A DNA stretch of 64,000 bases from Pseudalkalibacillus hwajinpoensis (GCF_015234585.1 NZ_JADFCM010000001.1:496001-560000); one strand, 5' to 3'; numbered from the stretch's first letter, positions 16,462-25,581 are shown. Numbers and translations are program-made. The notes: a model not told the origin generated them from the sequence alone.

Positions 16462-17883
16462 TTAGTTCATCTGCTTAGCAACATGATCCTCATTAAATTC
16501 TTCAAGATGCATGAGTTTTTGTAGCTTCTTAGAAAGCAAGAGCAGGATCACACCTAAACTTAGAGCAGCGACACCTAAATAAATGAAGATTTCAAGATAG
16601 CCCGCTGATGTTGTGAGTGAAGCGATGTAACCTGCAAGGTAGTTAGCAGCAGCGTTACTTAGGAACCAAACACCCATCAATAGTGAAGCGATTTTCACTG
16701 GAGACATTTTACTAACTAGAGAAAGTCCGATTGGTGAAAGCGATAGTTCGCCAAGTGTATGGAAGAAGTACGTCACAACCATAAATAGCATGCTAGCTTT
16801 TACTGCAATGTTACCTTCATCACTACCGGTCATCATAACCGCCGGAACCATTACCATGAATCCGACACCAAGTAGGATTAAACCGAAAGCCATTTTTGTA
16901 GGAATGGCAAAATCACCGCGTTTTGATTTTGCTAGTTTTAGCCAAATGGCTGAAATGATTGGTGCTAGCAATAATACAAACATTGGGTTCAGTGATTGGA
17001 AGAAGGATACTGGTACTTCGTAGCCAAAGACCGTTCTATCTATGAAATCCCTTGTATAAAGCGTAAAGGAAGCACCTGCTTGTTCGAATCCTGCCCAGAA
17101 TGTAACGGTGAAAATGGCTAGGATTAGAATGACTGAAGTACGCTGCTTTTCAATTTTTGTAAGCGGCTTAGCTTTTCCTTCAATCGTTGGTGTTACACGG
17201 TTACTGGATGGAGTTCTTCCAATATTACCAAGATATTTTTTAGAAAGTAGATTAAAGGTGATTTGTCCGATAATCATCCCAATTGATGATGCTAGAAATG
17301 CATATTTAAATCCAAACGTTTCAACGCCGCCTGTATTTGTATAGAAAACATTAGCGTATAAAAGACCGGCAATTAATGGTGAAATCAGGCCACCAAGGTT
17401 AATTCCCATATAGAAAATGGTGAACGCTGAATCTTTTCGCTTATCGTTCTTACTGTATAGCTCTCCAACAAGAGTGGAAATATTAGGTTTGAAAAACCCA
17501 TTACCGATAATCAGTAACAATAACCCGGTATAAAGGCCCCATTGTTCTTGGACAGCAAACAGTGTAAAATCACCGATGGCCATTGTAATACCACCAATGG
17601 TAATGGCCGTTCTTAATCCGATGAATTTATCGGTTAAATATCCACCAATTAATGGTGTGAAGTAAACAAGACCAGTGTACATACCGTAAAGCAATAGTGC
17701 TTTATCTTGATCCATCCCCAGTCCTCCGCTAATTAACTCAGCGGTTAAATAAAGAATGAGTATTGAACGCATTCCATAAAAGCTATAGCGTTCCCACATT
17801 TCTGTGATAAACAAAAGATACAAGCCAGGAGGGTGTTTTAGCTTCCCTTTTTTCGTTGGCTTCTCGTCTATGGTGGTGTCCAT
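16462..17883 (-). CDS. dtpT: POT family proton-coupled di/tripeptide transporter
   Basis: This 473-residue inner-membrane symporter belongs to the POT/PTR2 family. EMWERYSFYGMRSILILYL near residue 28 carries the ExxERFxYYG motif used in proton coupling, and FYMGINLGGLISPLIAG near 155 is the PTR2 signature. About 14 hydrophobic helices fill the rest. It imports di- and tripeptides with protons. The ATG at 17883 has GGAGG seven bases upstream; a TTG two codons earlier is too close to that site. It is monocistronic. Confidence 0.88.
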   Translation of the reverse strand: MDTTIDEKPTKKGKLKHPPGLYLLFITEMWERYSFYGMRSILILYLTAELISGGLGMDQDKALLLYGMYTGLVYFTPLIGGYLTDKFIGLRTAITIGGITMAIGDFTLFAVQEQWGLYTGLLLLIIGNGFFKPNISTLVGELYSKNDKRKDSAFTIFYMGINLGGLISPLIAGLLYANVFYTNTGGVETFGFKYAFLASSIGMIIGQITFNLLSKKYLGNIGRTPSSNRVTPTIEGKAKPLTKIEKQRTSVILILAIFTVTFWAGFEQAGASFTLYTRDFIDRTVFGYEVPVSFFQSLNPMFVLLLAPIISAIWLKLAKSKRGDFAIPTKMAFGLILLGVGFMVMVPAVMMTGSDEGNIAVKASMLFMVVTYFFHTLGELSLSPIGLSLVSKMSPVKIASLLMGVWFLSNAAANYLAGYIASLTTSAGYLEIFIYLGVAALSLGVILLLLSKKLQKLMHLEEFNEDHVAKQMN

Positions 17884-18185
17884 AATCAAACCTCCAATTT
17901 TTTATAACTTCCCCATTTTAGCAAATTATTTGTCAATTTAAAGCGTTAATGAAAAAGTGCACCTTTTTAAAATGTTTTTAAATTTGTAAAAATTATAAGG
18001 AGGTATCACGGATTCACTGTCGAAAATTGGAGGTTTTTTGATTCAATAATGCCTTTAAACCGTTAGTTTGGTTGCATTTAAGAAGTAATGTAAAGACTTA
18101 TGAAAATTAGACGAAGCATTCTAACGATTACAATTGAATTAAAAAAATAAGGAGAACGACCTAGTCGTTCTCCGGTGATATTTGT
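17884..18185. other. AT-rich intergenic region between two leftward genes
   Basis: About 300 bases without a gene. The right end holds the terminator of the asparagine synthase gene. The left part must hold the promoter of the peptide transporter, but no pair of boxes is convincing. Nothing else was seen. Confidence 0.5.
18142..18173 (-). terminator. rho-independent terminator of the asparagine synthase gene
   Basis: Stem GGAGAACGAC with its complement, followed on the minus strand by a T-rich run. Confidence 0.85.
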
Positions 18186-20006
18186 CTAGCTGACAAGCTC
18201 AATATCGTATTCATCAAGCCATGCGTTGATTTGAATCAAGTAGTCGAGTAGACCTTTCATTTGATCGGTATTCAATCCTTCTGCCTCATTCGAAGCAATC
18301 GCACGAACTTTTTTCGTATCAATTAATGAAAGAATAGGGGAATCTGGATTGTCGAGAATGCCGATCATCCAATTTTGTACGCCCTCAAGATAAACTGGGT
18401 CTTTATCACTTGGATACGCACTTTTCTTACGATAAAGGACATCATCTGGAAGCGTTCCTTTTAGAGCGCGACGTAGAATTCCTTTCTCAATGTCATCGAC
18501 GTTTTTGTAATCAATTGGAACGTTCCACAGGTATTCAACGATACGATAATCACAGAAAGGTACGCGTACTTCAAAGCCTATTTTCATACTTGCGCGGTCT
18601 TTGCGATCAAGCATAAACGGTAGGAAGCGTGTGATGAAAAAGTAAGACATTTGACGCTGTTTCGCTTCAAACTCACTTTCCCCTTCAAGGAATGGAATTT
18701 CTTCATAAGCTTCTGCAAAACGCTCTTTCTGGTATTGCTCAGGCTGAATTTGTTTTTTCGTTTCTTCAGAAAGCACGGAAGAAATGCCTTTTAGGTTCAC
18801 GAGCCATGGATATACTTCAGCATCCAGATATTTTTCCTGATGGAACCATGGATAACCTGAGAATACCTCATCGGCAGACTCACCAGAAAGCGCCACGGTA
18901 GCATCCTTTTTCATTTCTTTGAAAAGGAGATAGAGCGATGTTTCGATTTCACCGACGCCGGGCAGATCTCGTCCTCTCATTGGTTCAAGGAGATTTGAAA
19001 GCAGCTGGTCCGCTCCGAACGTGACAGAATGATGGTCTGTTCCAACATGGTCAGACACTCGTTTGACCCACGGCTCGTCCATATCATGTCTGAGGAAATC
19101 CTTTTGGAAGTGATCTTCGTTTTGGTCGAAATCGATTGAATAGGTTCCTAGCGTTTTGTCTGATTGTTTGAATTCTTGAGCGGCAAGACTTGTTAGGCCA
19201 CTAGAATCAAGTCCTCCTGAAAGCATCGAAACAACAGGCATATCAGAGATGAGCTGACGTTGAACAGTATCTGTTAAAAGCTCACGAATTGTTTCAGTTG
19301 TCGTATCTACATCATCTGTATGAGGCTTTGATTCTAACTTCCAATAGCGGTGCTCTTCGATGGAATCCGCTGTTGCGATCACGTAATGCCCAGGACGAAC
19401 TTCATCAATCCCTTTGAAAATAGCCTGTCCAGGTGTTCGCATAGGTCCCATTCCGAAAACTTCAGCAAGGCCTTTACGGTCGACTTGTGGCTGCACGGAT
19501 GGGTGCGCGAGAATCGCTTTCATTTCAGAGCCATAGAAGAGTGAATCGCCCTGTTTTGAATAGAAAAGCGGCTTGACACCGAGGTGGTCACGGCCAAGGA
19601 AAAGCTGCTGTTCTTTTTTATCCCAGATCGCAAATGCGAAGATGCCGTTAAAATGTTTCACGCATTCTTCTTTCCATTCCATGTAAGCGTGTAGGACAAC
19701 TTCTGTATCTGAATTAGAAGTGAACGTATGCCCTTTCTGCTTTAGTTCCTGTGTTAATTCCCGATAATTGTAGAGTTCCCCGTTATACGTAAGAACAAGT
19801 TGTTGATCTGATGACGTCATCGGCTGTTTACCGCCGCGAGGATCAATAACGATCAAACGACGATGAGCGAGTGCCGCCTGTTCTGATAGCCAGAATCCTT
19901 CTTCATCAGGTCCACGGTGAGCAATAGAATCTGCCATTTTCTTTAGCGTATCTTGCTCCGTTGAGAGGTCACCAGACCAATTAATCCAACCTGTAATGCC
20001 ACACAT
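18186..20006 (-). CDS. asnB: asparagine synthase (glutamine-hydrolysing)
   Basis: This 606-residue enzyme converts aspartate, glutamine and ATP into asparagine (EC 6.3.5.4). Cys2 after the initiator Met (MCGITGWINWSG) is the glutaminase nucleophile, HRGPDEEGFW near 31 and YNGELYNYREL near 74 are glutaminase-domain motifs, and SMLSGGLDSSGLTS near 261 is the PP-loop that binds ATP. ALSGESADEVFSGYPW near 366 is the synthetase signature. Length and motifs match AsnB-type enzymes; Bacillus carries several paralogues (AsnB, AsnH, AsnO), and I cannot tell which this is. AAGAAGGAA precedes the start. It is monocistronic. Confidence 0.88.
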   Translation of the reverse strand: MCGITGWINWSGDLSTEQDTLKKMADSIAHRGPDEEGFWLSEQAALAHRRLIVIDPRGGKQPMTSSDQQLVLTYNGELYNYRELTQELKQKGHTFTSNSDTEVVLHAYMEWKEECVKHFNGIFAFAIWDKKEQQLFLGRDHLGVKPLFYSKQGDSLFYGSEMKAILAHPSVQPQVDRKGLAEVFGMGPMRTPGQAIFKGIDEVRPGHYVIATADSIEEHRYWKLESKPHTDDVDTTTETIRELLTDTVQRQLISDMPVVSMLSGGLDSSGLTSLAAQEFKQSDKTLGTYSIDFDQNEDHFQKDFLRHDMDEPWVKRVSDHVGTDHHSVTFGADQLLSNLLEPMRGRDLPGVGEIETSLYLLFKEMKKDATVALSGESADEVFSGYPWFHQEKYLDAEVYPWLVNLKGISSVLSEETKKQIQPEQYQKERFAEAYEEIPFLEGESEFEAKQRQMSYFFITRFLPFMLDRKDRASMKIGFEVRVPFCDYRIVEYLWNVPIDYKNVDDIEKGILRRALKGTLPDDVLYRKKSAYPSDKDPVYLEGVQNWMIGILDNPDSPILSLIDTKKVRAIASNEAEGLNTDQMKGLLDYLIQINAWLDEYDIELVS

Positions 20007-20181
20007 AACAATTCCTTCTTTCTTAATAGATTGCTTAAATTTCTAAAGTACTTTCCAATCGTATTCCTCTTATTCGGGGAGGGTCAACATGTGAAAGAGC
20101 CTGTAAAAATGGTTTTATTTTCCTTTGTTGGAAAAACAGTAGTGTAATAGTCTTGCTCTTTAGGAAGAGGTGGGAAATAAT

Positions 20182-20220
20182 GGTGTCTGTCACCGCCCGA
20201 AAAAACTCAAGTTTTGTCGA
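20182..20220 (+). repeat. 39-bp palindromic repeat, copy 7
   Basis: GGTGTCTGTCACC (one base from the usual core) plus GCCCGA plus variable middle plus TTTGTCGA, upstream of a small secreted-type gene. Confidence 0.82.
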
Positions 20221-20320
20221 TCACTTCTCCCGTGCGTTGCCTACTTGTGGACAATTAATTTCAAGCAGTGATAAAATTAATAAGATGTGGATAAGTATGA
20301 CAGGGAGAGGAGGGTTTGAG

Positions 20321-20656
20321 ATGAGACAGGTGCTACTGCTGATGTTATTTGGTTTTCTCGTGTTTATATATCCAGCACAGCAATTAAATCAATATGATTA
20401 TCATTCTGCCGATAAACCGACGATCAGTGAATTTGCTTATCTCCCAGATGCAAAGTTGATTCCTCCCCCGACATCAGTTTCTCTTCAGAAACAAAAGGTC
20501 ATTGGTCCTTTTGTTCCGTTTACGAGTGAGCAGAACTTTCAGGATCATCTTACATATCCTCAAAAAAACATGATGCAAATAGAAGCTTTTCCTGATGCGA
20601 GAGGCTTCCTGAATGTATATGCTGTTCACTCTAATTACCTCATCAACCTTCTATAA
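20321..20656 (+). CDS. small membrane or secreted protein of unknown function
   Basis: I do not recognise this 111-residue protein. It begins MRQVLLLMLFGFLVFIYPAQ, a signal peptide or membrane anchor, and continues with a polar segment of about 90 residues without cysteines. The start at 20321 is chosen because GGAGAGGAGGG lies six bases upstream; the frame stays open upstream but runs through a repeat copy and lacks a ribosome binding site. It is monocistronic between the asparagine synthase and YitT genes. Confidence 0.55.
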   Translation: MRQVLLLMLFGFLVFIYPAQQLNQYDYHSADKPTISEFAYLPDAKLIPPPTSVSLQKQKVIGPFVPFTSEQNFQDHLTYPQKNMMQIEAFPDARGFLNVYAVHSNYLINLL

Positions 20657-20789
20657 ACAATCATTCACTAATAGCAATGATGCCGAACTACTATGTCATT
20701 TTCTTGATAAGTTTAAAATGATGAATGCCCATAGTTGAGCGAAATAATGATGGCAAAGCAAGCTTGAACGTTTCGGATGGGCTGTTCTT

Positions 20790-20818
20790 TTAACCCTCCC
20801 AATTATGGGGAGGATTAA
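20790..20818. other. unassigned hairpin upstream of the YitT gene
   Basis: TTAACCCTCCC pairs with GGGAGGATTAA apart from one mismatch, loop of about seven bases, with no T run on either side. It sits about 100 nt before the yitT-like start in an otherwise empty 259-nt gap. I could not match it to a known riboswitch. Confidence 0.35.
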
Positions 20819-20915
20819 GCTCTCAGCGAAACTGTCTAGTCATCGTGTACTGCAGTTAGTGTTATCTTATTTTAAATAAGTACAATGTTTTGATAGATAA
20901 AGAGGAGGCAATATT

Positions 20916-21818
20916 TTGAGTGAAAGTAAACCGATAGAAGAGTTAATTAATGAAACGAAAATTCATAAAAAAACACCGCTTCAAGAAAAAGCGAGAAGAA
21001 CGTTTATGATTACATTAGGTGCCGTTATTATGGCTGTTGGTCTAGAAGTTTTTCTAGTACCCAATCAGGTTATTGACGGAGGGATTGTTGGTATTTCCAT
21101 TATGCTCTCCCATTTAAGTGGCATTAGCTTAGGAATTTTCTTATTCGTTCTTAACCTTCCGTTTATTTATATTGGCTACAAACAAATTGGCAAGACGTTC
21201 GCTTTCTCAACGCTGTACGGTATCGTGATTTTATCCATATCGACTGCGCTATTGCATCCTGTCCCGGCTTTTACTGATGACATTCTCTTAGCCACATTGT
21301 TTGGCGGAGTTGTCCTCGGAATTGGGGTCGGAATGGTCATTCGTTTTGGTGGATCACTTGATGGAACAGAAATTCTTGCGATTCTTGCGAGTAAAAAGCT
21401 TCCGTTCTCTGTTGGAGAAATTATCATGTTCGCGAACCTGTTCATTCTTGGTAGCGCAGGATTCGTATTCAGCTTTGATCGCGCGATGTATTCATTGCTC
21501 GCCTACTATGTTGCTTATAAAATGATCGATATTACGATCAAAGGTCTTGATGAATCAAAGTCCGTTTGGATTATTAGTGACAACCATAAAGAACTCGGCG
21601 ATGCTATTTTAAGCCGCTTAGGCAGAGGGGTAACCTATTTGCACGGCGAGGGTGCTTTTTCTGGTGATGATAAGAAAGTGATTTTCTGTGTGATCACTCG
21701 ACTAGAAGAAGCGAAATTAAAAGACATTGTCGCTGACCATGATGATTCGGCTTTCCTTGCGATGGCCGATATTGCAGAAGTAAGAGGCGGTCGCTTTAAG
21801 AAAAAAGATATTCATTAG
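20916..21818 (+). CDS. YitT family membrane protein
   Basis: This 300-residue protein is a YitT-family member: an N-terminal membrane domain with five or six helices (TLGAVIMAVGLEVFLVPNQV, DGGIVGISIMLSHLSGI, RFGGSLDGTEILAIL) followed by a cytoplasmic DUF2179 domain (DESKSVWIISDNHKELGDAIL onward, about residues 208-290). The TTG start has GAGGAGG at good distance. The physiological role of this family is not settled. Monocistronic with its own terminator. Confidence 0.83.
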   Translation: MSESKPIEELINETKIHKKTPLQEKARRTFMITLGAVIMAVGLEVFLVPNQVIDGGIVGISIMLSHLSGISLGIFLFVLNLPFIYIGYKQIGKTFAFSTLYGIVILSISTALLHPVPAFTDDILLATLFGGVVLGIGVGMVIRFGGSLDGTEILAILASKKLPFSVGEIIMFANLFILGSAGFVFSFDRAMYSLLAYYVAYKMIDITIKGLDESKSVWIISDNHKELGDAILSRLGRGVTYLHGEGAFSGDDKKVIFCVITRLEEAKLKDIVADHDDSAFLAMADIAEVRGGRFKKKDIH

Positions 21819-21840
21819 TGATGATATAAAAGTCGTTTGA

Positions 21841-21876
21841 GAGTTGCAGAGGATGATCCTCTAGCGACTCTTTTTT
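21841..21876 (+). terminator. rho-independent terminator
   Basis: Stem GAGTTGC-AGAGGA with TCCTCTAGCGACTC (one bulge) followed by TTTTTT. Confidence 0.8.
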
Positions 21877-21992
21877 ATGTGTTGTGATTCACGCATTTGA
21901 TTTATTTCGTGGGTGAGTGTTAATTCCTTTTGATCCTTTGCTCCTTTTATTGGTAAAATAATAGAAATATCTATTGAAGGCAGGTGTGTCGC

Positions 21993-22667
21993 GTGGTAGT
22001 TATCGTCGTTAAACTTTGTATATCAGCTTGTCTAGGACTCATGATTGGAATTGAACGCGAGTTAAAGCATAAGCCTCTAGGTTTAAAAACGTGTATGGTT
22101 ATTGCAGTGAGCAGCTGCTTATTAACGATTGTTTCCATTGAATCCGCTGAAACGTACTCTCAGATATCTGACAACATCCGAACAGATCCAATGCGACTTG
22201 CTGCTCAAGTTGTTTCTGGGATTGGTTTTATCGGTGCGGGCGTTATTTTAAGACGAAATAACGATGCCATCTCAGGATTAACAACCGCGGCGATTATATG
22301 GGGAGCTTCTGGACTAGGTATCGCCGCAGGAGCGGGGTTTTATTTTGAAGCGTTTGTAGGGGCAAGCTTGATTCTGTTTAGCGTAAATATCCTTCCCTGG
22401 ATTATCAAAAAAATTGGCCCTAGCCAGCTAAGACAGCGTGAGATGAGAGCAAAAATTACGCTTCGAAAAGGAACGAACATTACCGCATTTATGAAAACAA
22501 TCCAGGCGGCCGATTTTGAAATCAAGCACGTTCGCGTTCGCGATACGAAGGAAAAAAACCATCAAATAGATTTGCGTCTGCTCACCTTTGAAGCGAATCA
22601 TACGACTAGTATTTATCAGCAGCTAAGAGACATTGACGGAGCAACGTTTGTGGAGGTTGAGGGGTAG
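21993..22667 (+). CDS. MgtC/SapB family membrane protein
   Basis: This 224-residue protein has the MgtC/SapB N-terminal membrane domain: GLMIGIERELKHKPLGLKT near residue 15, RLAAQVVSGIGFIGAGVILR near 68 and GLTTAAIIWGASGLGIAAGAG near 95, followed by a cytoplasmic C-terminal domain of about 80 residues. MgtC proteins are linked to magnesium limitation and membrane ATPase control, but the role here is not known. The GTG at 21993 aligns with the start of the next, highly similar gene; a GTG nine bases earlier is the alternative. The two neighbours are a recent tandem duplication. Confidence 0.83.
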   Translation: MVVIVVKLCISACLGLMIGIERELKHKPLGLKTCMVIAVSSCLLTIVSIESAETYSQISDNIRTDPMRLAAQVVSGIGFIGAGVILRRNNDAISGLTTAAIIWGASGLGIAAGAGFYFEAFVGASLILFSVNILPWIIKKIGPSQLRQREMRAKITLRKGTNITAFMKTIQAADFEIKHVRVRDTKEKNHQIDLRLLTFEANHTTSIYQQLRDIDGATFVEVEG

Positions 22668-22685
22668 CGTGTGGCGGGGCACGAA

Positions 22686-22724
22686 GGTGCCTGTCACCGC
22701 CCGATTTAGCTCACATTCTGTCGA
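22686..22724 (+). repeat. 39-bp palindromic repeat, copy 8
   Basis: GGTGCCTGTCACC plus GCCCGA plus variable middle plus CTGTCGA, 18 nt after the first MgtC-like gene and so between the two tandem paralogues. Confidence 0.87.
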
Positions 22725-22840
22725 ACTCTAAACTAAGTGCTTCGGAGTGGCCATTCGTCGTATTCTAATATTTCCTTCTCCTGAATAGAGTAATACAGAG
22801 ATGCGCTACTTCTATTTTACGACGTTGGAGATGACGAACG

Positions 22841-23515
22841 ATGGTAGTTGTGCTTATTAAACTATGTATTTCTGGTTTGCTCGGATTAATGATTGGGATT
22901 GAGCGCGAGTTAAAGCATAAGCCACTCGGTTTAAAGACTTGTATTGTCATCGCAGTAAGCAGCTGTTTGTTAACGATCGTGTCGATTGAATCGGCGGAAA
23001 CGTTCGCGGAGCTTTCCCCGAATATTCGAACGGATCCAATGCGATTGGCGGCTCAAATTGTTTCTGGGATTGGTTTTATCGGTGCTGGTGTAATCTTGCG
23101 GCGAAATAATGATGCGATTTCTGGCTTAACAACTGCAGCGATTATTTGGGGAGCATCTGGATTAGGAATAGCAGCGGGTGCCGGTTTTTATTATGAAGCT
23201 TTTGTTGGTGCTGGATTGATTCTGTTCAGTGTGAATATTCTTCCATGGATCATCAAACGGATTGGACCAAAGGCACTTAGACAGCGGGAAATGCGTGCCA
23301 AAATCACGTTAAAGAAAAGTGTAGATGTGACTCATTTTATGAAAGCCATTGTGGCAAATGATTTTGAGATTCGACACGTTCGTGTGCGAGATACAAAAGA
23401 TAGAAACCCGCAAGTTGAGTTGAAACTTATGACGTTTGAAAAAAATCATACGACGGATATTTATCAGCTTCTTCGAAAAGTGGAAGGCGTAAATGAAGTA
23501 GAGGTTGAAGGGTAA
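22841..23515 (+). CDS. MgtC/SapB family membrane protein, tandem paralogue
   Basis: This 224-residue protein is nearly collinear with its upstream neighbour, sharing the same membrane motifs (GLMIGIERELKHKPLGLKT, SGIGFIGAGVILRRNNDAIS). The differences concentrate in the C-terminal cytoplasmic domain and in the loop after SIESAET. TTGGAGATG lies upstream of the ATG. It has a separate 173-nt upstream region containing a repeat copy, so it may be expressed independently. The two paralogues could form a heteromer or respond to different signals; that is speculation. Confidence 0.83.
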   Translation: MVVVLIKLCISGLLGLMIGIERELKHKPLGLKTCIVIAVSSCLLTIVSIESAETFAELSPNIRTDPMRLAAQIVSGIGFIGAGVILRRNNDAISGLTTAAIIWGASGLGIAAGAGFYYEAFVGAGLILFSVNILPWIIKRIGPKALRQREMRAKITLKKSVDVTHFMKAIVANDFEIRHVRVRDTKDRNPQVELKLMTFEKNHTTDIYQLLRKVEGVNEVEVEG

Positions 23516-23544
23516 ATGAGTCGTTGCGTGATCTAAAAAGGGAA

Positions 23545-23579
23545 GGAGGTAGCCATTTATGAGCCACCTCCTCTTTTTT
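23545..23579. terminator. bidirectional rho-independent terminator
   Basis: Stem GGAGGTAGC with its complement on GAGCCACCTCC and T runs on both sides, between the MgtC-like gene and a leftward deacetylase gene. Confidence 0.82.
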
Positions 23580-24183
23580 ATTTTTTCAACGGTGGTAGTA
23601 AGGAAAATTCATAGCCCTCGGCGCGGATTTTTTTGATTAGATCTGGGAGCACCTGGATAGTTTGTTGTAGTTCATGAAGGAGAATAATGGCACCATTTTC
23701 AAGGTTCTGAATCACATTTTGTAAGATTTCTTCCGGATGGCGTGCAAGTTCCCAATCCATTGAGCTAATTCGCCACATCACCGTTGTTAAGCCAAGATCC
23801 TGAGCTGCTTTAAATGTCTCAAGATTATATTGACCAAACGGCGGCCTAAAATAAGTCACAGGTGAGCCGGTGATTTCGTGGATTTTTAGCTTGCTGTATT
23901 CAAGCTCCTCAAACTGCTCGGCATAACTAAGTTTTGTTAAATTAGGATGTTTGCAAGAGTGGGTGCCAATTAGGTGACCTTCATCTAGTACTCTTTTCCA
24001 AGGTCTTTCTTTATAGAGGAGGCGTGACTGCCAGAAAAACATGGCTTGTACCTCTTCCTTTTTTAAAATATCGAGAAGTTTAGGAAGCACACGTCCTGGA
24101 CCATCATCAAAGGTTAAGATGACTGTCTTATTTGCTCCTTTTTCTCCTGATGTAATGACGTTTTGATCAATAGAGTCGTACAC
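23578..24183 (-). CDS. polysaccharide deacetylase (NodB domain)
   Basis: This 201-residue protein is essentially a bare NodB-homology deacetylase domain. VILTFDDGPG near residue 22 carries the catalytic Asp pair, GTHSCKHPNLTKL near 73 the metal-binding His residues, YFRPPFGQYN near 110 the Arg motif, and IILLHE near 169 the terminal His. No signal peptide or anchor is visible, which is unusual for a wall-modifying enzyme. The GTG start has a weak AAGGGTC site; it lies 31 nt after the stop of the glycosyltransferase gene, so it is probably translated from that transcript. The polymer acted on is unknown. Confidence 0.82.
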   Translation of the reverse strand: MYDSIDQNVITSGEKGANKTVILTFDDGPGRVLPKLLDILKKEEVQAMFFWQSRLLYKERPWKRVLDEGHLIGTHSCKHPNLTKLSYAEQFEELEYSKLKIHEITGSPVTYFRPPFGQYNLETFKAAQDLGLTTVMWRISSMDWELARHPEEILQNVIQNLENGAIILLHELQQTIQVLPDLIKKIRAEGYEFSLLPPLKK

Positions 24184-24214
24184 GACCCTTGAGCTGTCAA
24201 CGACTCATGGACTT

Positions 24215-25243
24215 TTAATCATCATCGTTTCCTCTTTTCTTTAGCTCTGCCAGACTTTTTTCGTACATGTTAACCATTGCTGAGATTTCTTGTGTCGCAG
24301 AATGGTGCTCTTCAACATACGTAGCTGCATTTTCACCTAGTACTTCTCGGAGAGACGCTTTATCGATTAAACGAATAGCATATGTTAAGAATTGATTGAT
24401 GCCGTCATAAACGAATCCAGTCTCTTCGTTCGAAACGAGGCTCATGTTTCCTTTGTTTTTTGAGACGAGTACAGGTAAACCGAAACTCATCGCCTCGAGG
24501 ATAGCAGAGGATTGTCCTTCGCTATGAGATGTATTAATTACAGCATCTGCATTACTGTATAATGCTTCCATGTCTTTATGAGGAATCACTCCTTTATAAG
24601 TCACCCAGTCACTGTTTTCTAAAACTAACTGCTGAACGAGCTCTCCCTCATCAGGCTCTATTATTGGGCCGACAATTGTTAAGTTAATGTTTGCGTTAGT
24701 TTTGCGTAATTCCAGTAGACTATTAATTGCGAACGGAATGTTTTTCACTTTTCGTATGCCTGCGGGAAAAAGAAAATGGAACGTGTCCGGTTTGGTTTTC
24801 TCTAGTACGTTTCTTTTTCTAGAGGTGCTCGTTCCCTGTGCAATCACATAAAGCTTATTTTCTAATTTTGGTAAAATATTGAGAACAATGCGCTTAGCCT
24901 TTTCATCAAAAACATGGACTGCTAACGCATTCGTTAAACAGGCAATAACATCGTTTTTTCTAGTTGGGTTCATTAGGTCATGGTTCAAATCCGTTCCCGT
25001 TAGTGTAACGGTATAACTTGTGATTGGAGGACTTATTGATTTTCTAAATTGATAAAAACGATAAGCATTAAAACCGTGAATCAAATCAGCATCTTTAAGG
25101 GAATGGTGATGATCGTCTTGCTCTGTTATAGAGATCACTTCCGTTTCGACACCAGCATGAATCAATCCATCAGCAATACGCCGAACGGTGATCGTATTGC
25201 CACGAAGCTGGTGAAAGAAAGGGGTAGCGAGGATTACTTTCAT
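24215..25243 (-). CDS. glycosyltransferase, GT4-like
   Basis: This 342-residue GT-B fold glycosyltransferase starts with MKVILATPFFHQLRGNTIT, the N-terminal acceptor-side domain. FLFPAGIRKVKNI near 160 opens the donor domain, and NTSHSEGQSSAILEAMSFGLP near 240 holds the E-x7-E motif typical of retaining GT4 enzymes. It transfers a sugar from a nucleotide donor to an envelope acceptor, by analogy. It is followed by a polysaccharide deacetylase in the same orientation, so the pair may make or modify a glycan. Substrates are unknown. Confidence 0.82.
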   Translation of the reverse strand: MKVILATPFFHQLRGNTITVRRIADGLIHAGVETEVISITEQDDHHHSLKDADLIHGFNAYRFYQFRKSISPPITSYTVTLTGTDLNHDLMNPTRKNDVIACLTNALAVHVFDEKAKRIVLNILPKLENKLYVIAQGTSTSRKRNVLEKTKPDTFHFLFPAGIRKVKNIPFAINSLLELRKTNANINLTIVGPIIEPDEGELVQQLVLENSDWVTYKGVIPHKDMEALYSNADAVINTSHSEGQSSAILEAMSFGLPVLVSKNKGNMSLVSNEETGFVYDGINQFLTYAIRLIDKASLREVLGENAATYVEEHHSATQEISAMVNMYEKSLAELKKRGNDDD

Positions 25244-25279
25244 GCATGCTCATCCTTTAGTCATTTGGGTGGTGTGGGT

Positions 25280-25318
25280 GGTGACAGGCACTCCCCGATA
25301 TTTGTCATATTGTGTACT
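25280..25318 (+). repeat. 39-bp palindromic repeat, copy 9, core inverted and tail decayed
   Basis: The core reads GGTGACAGGCACT, the flipped version, followed by CCCCGA in normal orientation; the usual TGTCGA end has drifted to TGTGTA. It lies upstream of the leftward glycosyltransferase gene. Confidence 0.7.
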
Positions 25319-25413
25319 CTCATCTTCCTTCTGATAAAGTTTGATTGAAGGAACAGTTGTGATTTTGGTTCGTACTGTATATTAGTTTACTAAAGATTAG
25401 GAGTGTGACAAAT

Positions 25414-25575
25414 ATGAAGGGGTTTTTTCGAAGGTTAATTGGATTAGAGAAATGTATGATTTGTCATAGGAAACCTACACGTCCTCAATATTATTTAGAT
25501 GATGAGGGAAATCGGAAGCCGGTTTGTTTTAAATGTGTGTCCTATGCGGAGAGAAGGGCTTATCGGAAGGCGTAA
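25414..25575 (+). CDS. small zinc-ribbon-like protein, 53 residues
   Basis: A short gene with AGGAG upstream encodes MKGFFRRLIGLEKCMICHRK and continues to a second cysteine pair, VCFKCVSYAERRAYRKA. The CMIC and CFKC pairs, 20 residues apart, are arranged as in a four-cysteine zinc ribbon. It is strongly basic and could bind nucleic acid. Function unknown. The gene is monocistronic with a strong terminator 35 nt downstream, which supports it being real. Confidence 0.65.
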   Translation: MKGFFRRLIGLEKCMICHRKPTRPQYYLDDEGNRKPVCFKCVSYAERRAYRKA

Positions 25576-25581
25576 TGTGTG

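Noticed and set aside
20790..20818. Hairpin before the YitT gene as a riboswitch
   Set aside because: It does not match any riboswitch consensus I know and lacks an expression platform; listed only as an unassigned hairpin.
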